Assembly: GCA_029379385.1 (NCBI GenBank) | Contig: CM055613.1 | Coordinates: forward strand, 17,440,001 to 17,504,000 | Length of the DNA: 64,000 bases | From: Quillaja saponaria | Lineage: Eukaryota > Streptophyta > Magnoliopsida > Fabales > Quillajaceae | Direction of reading: 5' to 3' | Shown here: positions 24,401 to 36,400 of the stretch, in pieces | Numbering within the stretch: the stretch's first letter is position 1 | Layout: each line of letters opens with the position of its first letter | Translations under genes and position numbers: made by a program | Notes under the pieces: model-generated | Told to the model about the DNA's origin: nothing | Database searches by the model: none | The model's input: only the letters and a program-made list of their open reading frames with translations

Positions 24401-27400
24401 ACGGCTCCCATACACAGCTTACACAGAACGCTTCATTTTGTTTACTTTTCTCTCTTTACTTCGTGAATTCCTCTCTTTTCTCTCTGCGAGTTGCGAACTT
24501 CAAACTAGGATTCGAAGGCTAAAGCTCAGACTTAGGGATTTCGAAGGCTGAAGCCTGAAGCCTGAAGCTTATCTCGATCTTTAGTTCTCCGTTCACAATT
24601 GCCGATTCGCCGGATGGGTTTGATCGTTGAGGGATTTTCTGATTCGCTGGTCCTGTGTTCAATCTTTTGTTGAATTTGCCTCAGATTTTCGGAGCTTCTT
24701 CATTTCTTCATCTCTGTTGATTTTCGCAACTTCTGTTCTTCATTTTTGCCTTTCTACCTTTGACTGATCTGTGAACTCCGAGGCCTCCGAAGCTTCCTTC
24801 TCCCTTCCTCTTCAATGTGTCTAAAAAATTTGGGTGTTCTAGACATCTTGTTGGATATGTGCTTGCTGTTTCTTGATGGTTCTAACTGTGGTTTTGTTTT
24901 TTGATTTGTGTTTCAAATGCACATATCTAGTCTTGTGTTACTATATTTGTTTTTTATGTTGTTTTGTAAATTATGAATTTGCTTAAATTGTGTTTTTGGA
25001 TAATTTTATGTGATGAATTTACTTGTTACTCTATTTGATGACAACTTTATTTTATAAATTATATATATAATATAATTAAAATTATTTAATTAAACATATC
25101 TCTAACGTATCATATCTTTAATTTTTTAAAATTAACGAATTTTCGTATCAGATACGTATCGTATCCGATACTCGTATCCGTATCAGTGCTTCACAGTGAT
25201 AAGATTACCAAAATTACAACAAAGAGAATTAAGGATTGGCTGATACAGTTTTCAAATATTAATTAGGGTTAGGAATTTTGTATAATTCGGGTCTCTTAAT
25301 AATTTGGGGTATGTAAAGTTTTTAGGAAGTTAGAGTTAGTTTCACAGTTTGGGCCGCGCCTATTATTCTTTTTTCCTTGTTTTTTGATAGAAAAAGAAAT
25401 TTTATTGAGAGAGATTATTCTTTTTTCCTTGCTCTTCGTGCCTTCTTTCTCCACCCATTGTTTACATGAAATACATTTACACATATGTAAGATAACAGTG
25501 TAAATTTAGATAATTCTCGCCCAGCATAAGCGAGTAACTCAAGGTTAATATTATTTCCAAATCATCACTCTGGACAATCTCGCTCCTACTTCCCTCTTTA
25601 TGCAACTTAGATTCTGAATATCAAGCCCAAACCCTCGTTCAGTTTAATCCAATTACCACACACCATGACTTTCCAGTTGTCCATCTCTTCCAACCCCCTT
25701 AGAAGCTGCCGAGAGTCCTATGAAGTATGCACCACAGCTAGCTGCCACTAGAATTTGATGGACAATTCTGGACCACAACTACCAGCAATGACACAATCAT
25801 GTCCAGCCACTATCATTCAATGAGGACCGAGTACTCAACCAACAATGGAGGTCTGTGCACATTTGATCTACATGGATAGCACATGCTTGATGTGCCAGAT
25901 CCAGAACTGCAATTTTCCACTTGGATCTGACCCGGCTTGCCATTAGCCACCCACGCAGTACAACTCACTTGACCTGTATGGTCCAGAAAGGCCCCTTTTG
26001 CATCATTATTGGGTTTGTCAATTTTCAGTTCTAGCCAATTTTGACTAATTACAGGTGATTTGTCTAGTAGAAAGTATTTATGAGTGAAGTTATTGAGTAC
26101 CTGTAAGCACCAATACTTCAAGATGGGAGCCATATTGGTATCCAAGGCTGGAATTTGAATCAAATAAATTCAAATACAGCACTATTCGAATTTGAATAAT
26201 CATTCAAATCTAAACTAAAATTCTAATTCAAATGCAATTTTGAATATTTGGATTTAAATTCGAATAAATTTTCAAATACTCAATATTTTAGGGTATTTTG
26301 GTAAAAAAATAAATAGTTTTTTATTTAATTTTTTTAATAAAAAATATATTATTTTGAATATTTATTTGAATTCGAATACTATATCAAATTATTTGTCAAA
26401 TATCAAATCAAATAATAGATTATCCAAACTCGAATAGTTTGATTTGGGGTCACCCCTACTGGCATCGGATACGTATCCAATATGCTCCAATATGTACAGG
26501 ATACATATTGAAAAAAATTATGATATGGCTTAGATACGGCTCCAAAACCCCCTCACACAGCGCAATACAGCTCCGGCATGCCTCCAACACTGCAACTTCG
26601 ACTGTCATTTTCGAGCTTCAGATCTGATCTGCGTTAATGACCCTTGGGCTATCTTCATAAAGTCCCGTTTCTGATATTTTATGGAGGCTGATGTGCACCC
26701 ACGCGCAGCTGCGATTTCAAAGCATCATTCCACAAAATTTGAGAGAAACCTTTCAGATTCTAATTGCATATGCTTCTGTCTATGTTTGGGAGAAACCCAA
26801 ACAAAATTTTGAAGGTTTTGGTGAAAAATTCAGAATTTTGTGGGCAAGTTTTGATGGAGAACGAAAAAATAGAAATTAGGCTTTATAATTTAATTTTATT
26901 TAAATTATGTAATATTTGGATAAGGGATAATGTTAGTAGTCTTTTAGTATCCAAAACCCATATCCATCAAAAAAAAAAAAAAAAAAAATTATTTCTAAGG
27001 TACTTTGAGGTCCTAAATCCAATTCCGAGGTCAGATTTTCCAAATTTAGCTTCAAAATGCATGTTATAATCTAGTATGCTTTCTTTTATGTGTAGTTCAT
27101 CACTTTATGGCCTCTTTCGACCTCAATATGGTCGTAATTGTACTATTGTTTCACCTTGGTTAAAATTCCGTGAACTTGAACAAGAGATTATTGAAGTTGG
27201 ACATTGTCTTGTTGATTTGCCTGAACATGGTGCTGAAATTTAAACAATTCTTGATAAAATTCGAAATTGTTTGTAAAAGTTGAACAGCCACCTCTTCCAT
27301 TTGTACATGATGCATTATCTCCTTTATTACAAGTGTTGACTTCTGAAAAACTTTTGAAGCATCCAAATAAGGGTATTCAAATTGCTTTGGCATTTTGTCA

Positions 27401-30400
27401 TGTTGAGATTTTCAGAATATATGCCCCTACAATTCCTTTTGATGAAGATTTCTTACATGAAATATTTTCTCTTATTATATCATGCTTTGGGAATTTTGTT
27501 AGACATTCATACAAACACTTATGACACTTATAACAGGGGAGTTTCTAAGCTTAAGACTATTGTTAGGGTTGACTTAAGTACGCTCATGCTAGATTTTAGT
27601 TTTGATGATTTACTTTATGAGCTATTCAAGACATTCTTTACAACAATGTGTACACATAACTCTTCAAAAATTTGACCAATAATAGAAGCAATTATGACAT
27701 CATCCTTGTTGAATTATGACATTGTTCATATGAAGCTACTATTTCCTATCTTAAGGAGTGTCAAAGTTATGAACCTACTACTTTGAATTTAGGGATTCGA
27801 GTTCTTGACCGAGTTGGCGAAAAACTTGCTCTTCCTATCATTGAAGTTTTTAAGTCTTTTGGAAACTTCTTTGGATGAGTACCATATAGTTGTTTATTCT
27901 CTTTCTCGTGACATTGCTTTTTCTTTTGACTCATATAACTTAGTTCATGTTGAGTATAACGAATATACCAAAGTTAGAGATATTTAACAGTCACATTCAC
28001 AGGTTGATAATTTTTCAAATGAACACAAGGTTAAGAAACTCGAAATTGTAAAGCAACTTATTGATAATGTTGACAAGTCAAAACTACTAACACCAGAGCT
28101 TATAGTTGATGTTGCTCTGGATGTTGCGCACATAGAGTTTGTCATTCCTCTACAGTCTTTAGAGATCGTGATTCTAGATATAGTTTGTGTTGCTAGAATT
28201 TTTTTACTAGTATCACTGATGACTTTGCTGCCAAAGTTTGCTTAGAGATCCTCATTCTCTCTTATTTCAAAACTCGAGGTCAAGTTTTTTTCAACCAAGG
28301 AAGAATGAGGGAGAATGAAGAAATAGAAATTAGGACTTATAATTTAGTTGTATTTAAATTATGTAATATTAGGATAAGAGATAACATTAGTAGTTAGTTA
28401 GTATAATTAGAGTTAGGAGTTATTGGTTTTGTTTTATCGGGACTCTAGCTTTATCTTTATGTTAGTAGGGTTTCCTTTTTATTAGAACTTTATGTTATTA
28501 AGATTTCTCTTTTATTAGGAGTTTCCTTATTATTAAGACTTTATGTTATTAGGGTTTCCCTCTAGGTATTTATCATCTTAGGATTTTCAATGAGTCTATT
28601 TAATGACCCCTAGTTGTACATTGTTATTAAGCTTTTGATGAATTTATAAAAATTGCCTCTTTTGGTTGTCCCTTCTATTTAAAATACATGTAGGTGTTGC
28701 ATCAAGTTTCAATCTTTCTACCTTAGTATTTTCCCTTTTTTTTTTTTTTTCAAACTTTTTACTTCAGCACAATATGTATGGCCCAAAAGAATTGAGATGT
28801 CTTTATGCCTTTCTAGGTTTCCATTTATTATTATTTAGTTATACCTTGGACATTGTGAATTAGCTCTTAATTGTTAGATGTATAGATAACATGGATGTGC
28901 TCTTATCATAATAAAATTTAATTATTTATAATATATATTTGAAAAAAATATTTAATTAGGCGTATCTGGGATATACTTATATCTTAGATTTTAGAAATGA
29001 ACGTATTTTAAGTATTCGATACTTGTAATTGTATCCATGCTTCACATACTACATAACATACTGGATAAAGGAATATGACAATTTTCTCAAAATCTAGGAT
29101 ACAAACACAAGAATGCAAAATATTGAAACTGGCTTAAAGGAAGTCAAGGGACAAAGGAGGAAAGGCACCTAGAGAGAAAAACGAGATTGAGAGAGACAGA
29201 GAATGAAAGATGGAAATACATTGAATTCAGATAGAAGATGAATTCACCAACGTCTCCATGAATTGCGGAGATGATGCCATACAAAGGAATTTGGCATAAG
29301 TTTATTTGGAAAAAGCATAAAGGTCCGCTTAGATGCAGTAATTGGAATTAGGAATCCAATTCTAGTTTTCTAGTTTGGCGTACACTTTAGAATTGAAATT
29401 GAAATTCTCAACTCAATTCCAAAGTATTGAGAAATAACTATAAAATATCATCTTCAATTCTTATAGGCAGACCATAATTATTATAATTCTAAATAATTTT
29501 TTATTTTAAATTATTTTTGTATATGCCATCATTGGCAACTACCTATACAATGGCACATCATGTTTTTATCACTGGCCACCAACCACTGGCAACCTCCTCC
29601 ACTCGGCACCAATCTTCACCCAATGAAAACCTTTTCCATCTACCATCAGCCTCTATCTACAACCATCATCGATCAATCGAAATGACGACAATCATCTTCA
29701 GGACTCAAAGGAGATGATGACCACCATCGAGACTTTTTGAATACGACAACCACCACAGTTGGAACCCTCATGACACAACGAGAAACACTTTCGGCACCAC
29801 TCTAATGGCCACCACAATGGGAAACCACCAAATACAATGTCTAACACAGTCTAAAACCACCAAAGACGACAACAACTACCGCTATTGCAACCACTGGATA
29901 CGACAGCAACCACCATCGAGACCGAAGACAACAACCACTACTGTTGTGACTCACACAGAGAAGAGACAAACACTGTAGAGACACGTTGGAGACAACAGCA
30001 ACCACCATCAAGAACTGCTAGAGACGAGGTACAAGTGCTTGAGTCACAATTTCAAATGTAACTATTTATGTGATCCAAACTCATAGTTGTAATTCTAACC
30101 AATTCCAATTCTAATAGTGCAATTTAATTCTAATTCCATGCATCCAAACGGACCCTAATTTCATTCATGATTCATGTGTGGGCATGCTAGACAAGATATT
30201 ATGAAGTGGTTCAGAAGAAAATAACATGAAGCATTGGCTGCCAAAAACATACCCAAGTTATTAGTACTTATCAAGTCATATCCTGGTTGTATCCAATACT
30301 CCCATAGCAGGTTATTTTAGTTATCAATACTTCATTGTTTAATACTCATAATGATTTGAATTGATGGACTAGTTTCCCACTCATATAAATTTCCCTTCTA

Positions 30401-33400
30401 AATCTTCATGGTTGGAAGAATCTAAGCTAGCATAAAAATAAGCTTAGAAAAGATTAGCATAAGACTAAATCTTTAAGAAATAAACTGGAATCCACAAGCA
30501 GAATATCAAAACACCCTTACGAGTAAACTTTTATGATAAAAACTGTCTCTTACAAGCTAGCAAAGCTTGTCTTTTATAAAAGACTAGGAAAAACCCTAAA
30601 AGACTAAGGATACTAGCTCAACAAGCAAAGATTCCTAATAAAAGAGTAACTCCTAATTAATAAGAAATATTAAAAAAAAGGTAACTTATAATAAAATACT
30701 AACTCCTAATAAAATACTAAAGTGGTAATTTATATTAAATAGAAAATATTAAAGCCTAAGCCTACGACTTGCTTTTTATTCTTCTTGCTTCTGTTTTGTT
30801 GCTACAGGAATTCCTCTGCCTTAAGGTCTGCATCAGTCTCCTCCACTTGGAAAGAACTCGTCCTCGAGTTAATGTCAAGATAAAGAGGTTCCTCTTCAGC
30901 ATGAAACTCGTATAAATCAGCCACATTGAATGTCCTTGAAATTCCCATTTCCTCAAGCAAATCATTGTCATTAATCTTCCCCAAAACTTGATAAGGACTA
31001 GACTTCTTAGGCTTTAGTTTATTATAAGTTCCAATAGGAAATCTTTCTTTCTTCAAGAAAACCATCACTATATCACCTTCTTCAAATGATTGTGTTCTCC
31101 TATGCTTATCAGCAAGCTTTTTATATCTGGCATTAGTCTTGTCAAGCTGTTGTTTTACTTCTTCTTGGACAGATTTGAACTGCATAGCCATATTTTCTGC
31201 TGCCATACTTGCTTTGTGTAGTGTGGGTAACTTTATGAGATCCAAAGCATGGTTAGGTGACTTTAAATACACCAAAGAAAATGGTGCCTTCCCAGTTGCA
31301 CTGTGTATAGAATTGTTATATGCAAATTCAGCTTGAGCCAACGCCAAATCCCACTATTTTAGACTTGTCACCACATATACTCCTCATCAAATTTCCAAGA
31401 GTCCTATTAAGTGACTCTATTTGACCATCTGTCTAAGGATGAGCAGTGCTACTGAAATTCAAAGTGGTATCAAACATCTTCCATGAGGTCCTCCAAAAGT
31501 GACTTAGGAATTTAGAGTCTCTGTCAGATGTAATGCTCTTAGGTACACCATGTAACCAAACCACTTCTCTAAAGAAAAGTCTAGCAATATGTGAAGCATC
31601 GGCTGTTTTTTTGTATGGGATGAAATGGGCCATTTTTGAAAACCTGTCTACCACTACAAACACAGAATCAACCCCTCTTTGAGTCCTTGGAAGGCCTAGG
31701 AAAAAGTCCATGGACAGATCCTCCCAAATGTCACTAGGCACAGGCAAAGGCATGTATAATCCAATGTTTTGAGAATGTCCTTTGGCTGTTTGACAAATAT
31801 AGCATTTTTTAACAAAGTTTTCAGCATCTTTTCTCAATTGAGGCCAGTAGAATCTCTCCTTAAGTCCAGCCACTGTTTTATCTCTTCCCAAGTGTCCACT
31901 CAACCCACTAGAATGCTGGTCTTAGATCAACTTATTCCTCAAAGAAATTCGTGCAATACATAACAAGTTTTCACTAAACAAATACCCATTATTATTGTGA
32001 AAATCACCTGCTGGCTGTTTGTTTAAGCAATTCTGCCAAATGTTCTTGAAGTCTTCATCATCTGCATAGAGCTCTTTCAAGTGTTCAAACCCCACAACCT
32101 CATTAGTCATGGTAACAAGCAATGCTGCCCTTCTGCTCAAAGCATCAGCCACCTTGTTAAGCTCACCAGACTTGTGCTTAATCATAAAAGGAAATTATTG
32201 CAAATAAGCTGACCACCTAGCATGCATATTGCTTAAGTGTTTTTGACTACTAATAAATTTCAAGGCTTGATGGTCAGTGTAAAGGATGAATTCCTTTATA
32301 CTAAATAATGTTCCCAATGTCTCAATGTCCTCACAACAACATAAAATTCCTTATCGTAGGTATTTCACTTTCATCTAGATTCACTTAATTTTTCACTGAA
32401 GAAAGCCACTGATTGGTTATTCTAAGATAAAACAGTCCCAATTCCAACACCACTAGCATCACATTCAACCTCAAACAAGGCTTCAAAATCATGTAATACT
32501 AACACAGGAGCTGTACATAGCTTTTCCTTAATTAAAATAAAACTCCCTTCAGCTTCTTTATTTCAATCAAACTTCATTTTTTCAAACAATTAGTTATTAG
32601 GGCCATGATAGAGCTGAAATTTTTAATTAATCTTCCATAAAATGTAGCTAAACCATGAAAAGACCGCACATCACCCACTGTTTTTGGAGCTGGTCATTCC
32701 TGGATAGCGTTAATCTTCTCCCCATCAACATGTATGCCTTTAGAACTCACTATATACCCCAGGAACAGTCGCTTATCAGTCAAAAAAATGCACTTCTTCA
32801 AATTTATGTAGAGCTTATTCCATTGTAAAACTTTCAGCACTTCTCTAAGAAGCTTTAGATGCTCCTCTTTTAATTTACTATATATCAAAATGTCATCAAA
32901 ATAAACCACAACAAATCTGTCAATGAAAGGCTTCAACACTTGATTCATTATCCTCATGAAAGTACTAAGAGCATTGGATAAGCCAACCACCTCTAAAGCA
33001 CCGATACTTCAAATTGGGGGTCGTATCCGTGTCGAGTACGTATCTGACACGAATATGGCCCCGATACGCTGGGATACGTATCAGATTCGTATCCATAATT
33101 ACTTTTTTTAATTTTTTAATTTTTTAAAATTCAATACGGCTCGGATATAGATTAACACGGCTCGGATACGGATTAACACGGCCCGAAAACGGCTTGACAC
33201 AGCTTGAATAAGGCAGGACACGGCACCATGTTTTTGGCTGACACTAAAACATTGCATTTTGTTCATTTTTACTTCTTTTCTTCGTGAATTCCTCTCCTCT
33301 ATGTCTTCTGTTCTCCATTAACAATTGTCAATTCATCGAATTGGTATTGTTGAAGCAGCTTTTGATTCGCCGTTCCTGGGTTTGAAGCTTCTTTTGATTT

Positions 33401-36400
33401 TCAAACTGATCTTCATCTTCATTGCTATTCGAAGCTTCAAAGTTCTTAAGCTATTCATCTTGTCCATAGCCTGTGACAGTCCAATTCACAACAATCACTG
33501 TTGAGGCCTCCAAAGCTTCATTCCCAGTGAGTAATCCTCCACTTTTATCTCCCTCTCTCACTTCCCCTACTCTTTGTCTGAAAAATGGTGTTATGGACTT
33601 CTTATTGGCACTGATCCAGAATATGTGTTGTTGGCTCCGAAGCTTGCTGTTGTTAGCTCTTTTAAGATTTATGAGAATTGATGTGCATTGTTTATTGTTT
33701 CTTTTATTCCATATTAGCTTATGAAGTTATTCTCCTTGTGTTCTAGTCTATGTTTGTTTCCTTTGTTGCTTTTGTATAAGTTTTTATAAAGTTTGCATTT
33801 GTGGGAATATATGATGGACTTTTGCATTGAATCCATTACTATTGCATAAATTTTTTTGATTCTTTTTTTTTTTTTTTTTTTTTTAATTTTCTTTTAATTT
33901 TAATTAGAGAAAAATTTAATGTAATGAATTATGTTTGTTGGACCAGTATGTTATGAATTGTACTTGTTTGATAACTACTATATGATGAATTTGCTCAATT
34001 TATTCTTTTTAGATAATTGTATGTTATGAATTACCACTTCATGTTATAAATTATATATATATATAAAATTATTTAAAATTATTTAATTAAACGTATCCTT
34101 AACGTATCGTATCCTTGTTTTTAAGAAATTGGTGTATTCCCGTGTCGGATACGTATCATATCAAATTCTCATATCCATATCCGTGCTTCATAGCCAACCA
34201 CTCATACAAGCCTTCTTTGATTTTAAATACAGTTTTCCATTCATCCTCAGGTCTAATCCTTATTTGATGATAACTACTTCGCAAATCAATCTTTGAAAAA
34301 ATTTTGGAACCATGCAATTGATCAAGCATATCATTAAGGCGTGGAATAGGAAATTTGTACCTCACTGTGATCTTGTTTATAGCTCGGCTATCAACACACA
34401 TCCTCCAACTGCCATCTTTCTTTGGTGTGAGCAATGCAGGAACTACACAAGGACTCATACTCTAACGGATCAAGCCTTTCTTCTGCAATTCTTCGACCTT
34501 CTCCCTTAATACCTCGCTTTCTCTAGGATACATGTGATAATGAGGTAAATTATGAAGCTTAGCACTTGGAATAAGATCTATATGGTGTTGGATATCTCTC
34601 AATGGAGGCAACTCATCAGGTAAATCAGATTGTATTAGGTTTGAAAAGTCCTCCAACAATGGTTGCACCTCTCTAGGCACTTCACTGTCGTCTGCAAGGA
34701 CTTCCTTTGCTTCTTTTGCTGCCCTTTCAAATTCTCCATTGGTTTTGACATTAGATACCAAAGTTTTACCCTCTATTTTAGAAGTTTTAGGTAATTCTTG
34801 AGTCTCTACTGTCAGCCTCATAGCAATCTTGTGACCATTCCATGTGAATAGATAAACATTATCTCCACCTTTATGTATAACATCCACATCATATTGCCAA
34901 GGTCTACCCAATAATACATGGCTAGCATCCATGTCAACAACATCACACAAAACTTTGTCTTTGTAGTACCTCCCAATGAAAATTGGTACCAAACAAATTC
35001 TAGTTACCCTTCTAGAGTGTCCTTTTTTTATCCAGCCAATGGAATATGGTTGCGGATGAGTTTCTGTAGGTAGCTTCATATGGTCTACCAACTGTTTGGC
35101 AACTATGTTCTCTCCACTACCATTATCAACTATCACTTTGCACATTTTTTGTCCAATAATGCATAAAGATTTAAAGATGTTCCTCCTTTGGAGTGGTTCT
35201 TCTTCCCTAGGAGTATACAACAACCACCTAACAATATACACAGACTCCTCTCCTGTTTCAGCAGCAACTTCAGCCCTATCATATTCTTCAATTTCATCAA
35301 TATCATCCTGTAAATTCCCTTCATCTAAATCTCCTCCTTGACAATCTGGTTGGACAAGTGCTGGAATTAGTTGGACAGGTGCTTGGTTTTGCCTATTTTG
35401 CATAGGTCTTTGAGGCACACGCCTATTACTAGGTTGCTCCATTGGAAGGGCCACTCCCCTTCCTTGCTCCTTATTAATTGCTACTGCTCCTCCATTAAAA
35501 TCAACCCTCGACTGTTCTAGAGCCCCCAAAATCTGGTTTATTTGCTCTTGAATAGTCTCAGTTGCTTCTTTTTGTGCATCTCAGGTTTTAGTGATTGCTT
35601 GCCAAATATCCTCCAACCCACGGTCCTTATTTTCGTTGGCCATTCATTCAAGAAAGTTGCTCTGATACCAACTGACACAGCAGAATTATGAAAGAACCTA
35701 AGCTAGCATAAAACTAAGCTTAGAAAAGATTAGCACAAGACTAAATCTTTAAGGAATAAACTGGAATCTACTAGCAGAATATCAAAACACCCTTAGATAT
35801 AAACTTCTATGATAAAAACTGTCTCTTACAAACTAGCAAAGCCTATCTTTATAAAAGACTAGGGAAGACCCTAAAAAACTAAGGATACTTGCTCAACAAG
35901 CAAAGATTCCTAATAAAAGAGTAACTCCTAATTAATAGGAAATATTAAAAAAAATGTAACTCCTAATTAATAGGAAATATTTAAAAAAATGTAACTTCTA
36001 ATAAAATACTAAAGTCGTAATTTCTATTAAATAGAAAATACTAAAGCTTAAGCCAACGACTTGCTTTTTTCTTCTTCTTGCTTCTGTTTTGTTGCTCCAA
36101 GACTCCTCTACCTTAAGGTCTGCATCAATGGTTCTTACCATAGAAAGATTAAACTTTATCATATGCAAGATTACATCAGTTTTGCACTAAGTTTCCTTCT
36201 TTCTATACTGACATTAAGTGGTTCATTTTGGTTTTTATTATTTAAGATAATTGAGAGCTCCCATCTCAAGTTTACACCTCTTCTATAAAAGTGGTTATAC
36301 TCCAAAAGAATGCCATATTATCAATGCAAACTTGATTCACTCTTGTCTATATGTGCTGTCATGCAAAATAATCTCGATTTCTTCCCATATTGAAGCCTTC

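Larger units (their letters stand above)
26101..29047 (+). mobile_element. hAT-like unit, copy C, carrying a PDS5-like fragment
   Basis: The left end reads CTGTAAGCACCAATACTTC and the right end, inverted, TGTGAAGCATGGATAC, both close to the termini of copies A and B. The subterminal zones (26455-26560 and 28930-29040) also carry GTATCC/GGATAC words. No matching 8-bp flank was found (TTGAGTAC against ACTACATA), so the two ends may come from different insertions. The interior holds a PDS5-like pseudogene and an 86-bp direct repeat pair. About 26150-26450 is a separate AT-rich insert rich in GAATTTGAAT words. Confidence 0.5.
30413..36127 (-). mobile_element. Ty3/gypsy retrotransposon, complete ends, degenerate
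   Basis: Full element with LTRs 35673-36127 (5') and 30413-30835 (3'), flanked by the duplication ATGGT (30408-30412 and 36128-36132). The primer site TGGTATCAGAGC is at 35670-35659, two bases inside the 5' LTR, and a purine tract AAGTGGAGGAGAC precedes the 3' LTR. The pol order protease, reverse transcriptase, RNase H, integrase is that of Ty3/gypsy. It lies in intron 7 in the same direction as the P4H gene. LTR divergence, stops and a nested hAT-like insertion show it is old. Without that insert it is about 4.5 kb, short because most of gag is missing. Confidence 0.9.

Noticed and set aside
25813..26163. 116-codon minus-strand open frame
   Set aside because: No domain recognised, no splice or expression signal, and it overlaps the left end of hAT-like copy C. 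Probably a chance frame in repeat DNA.
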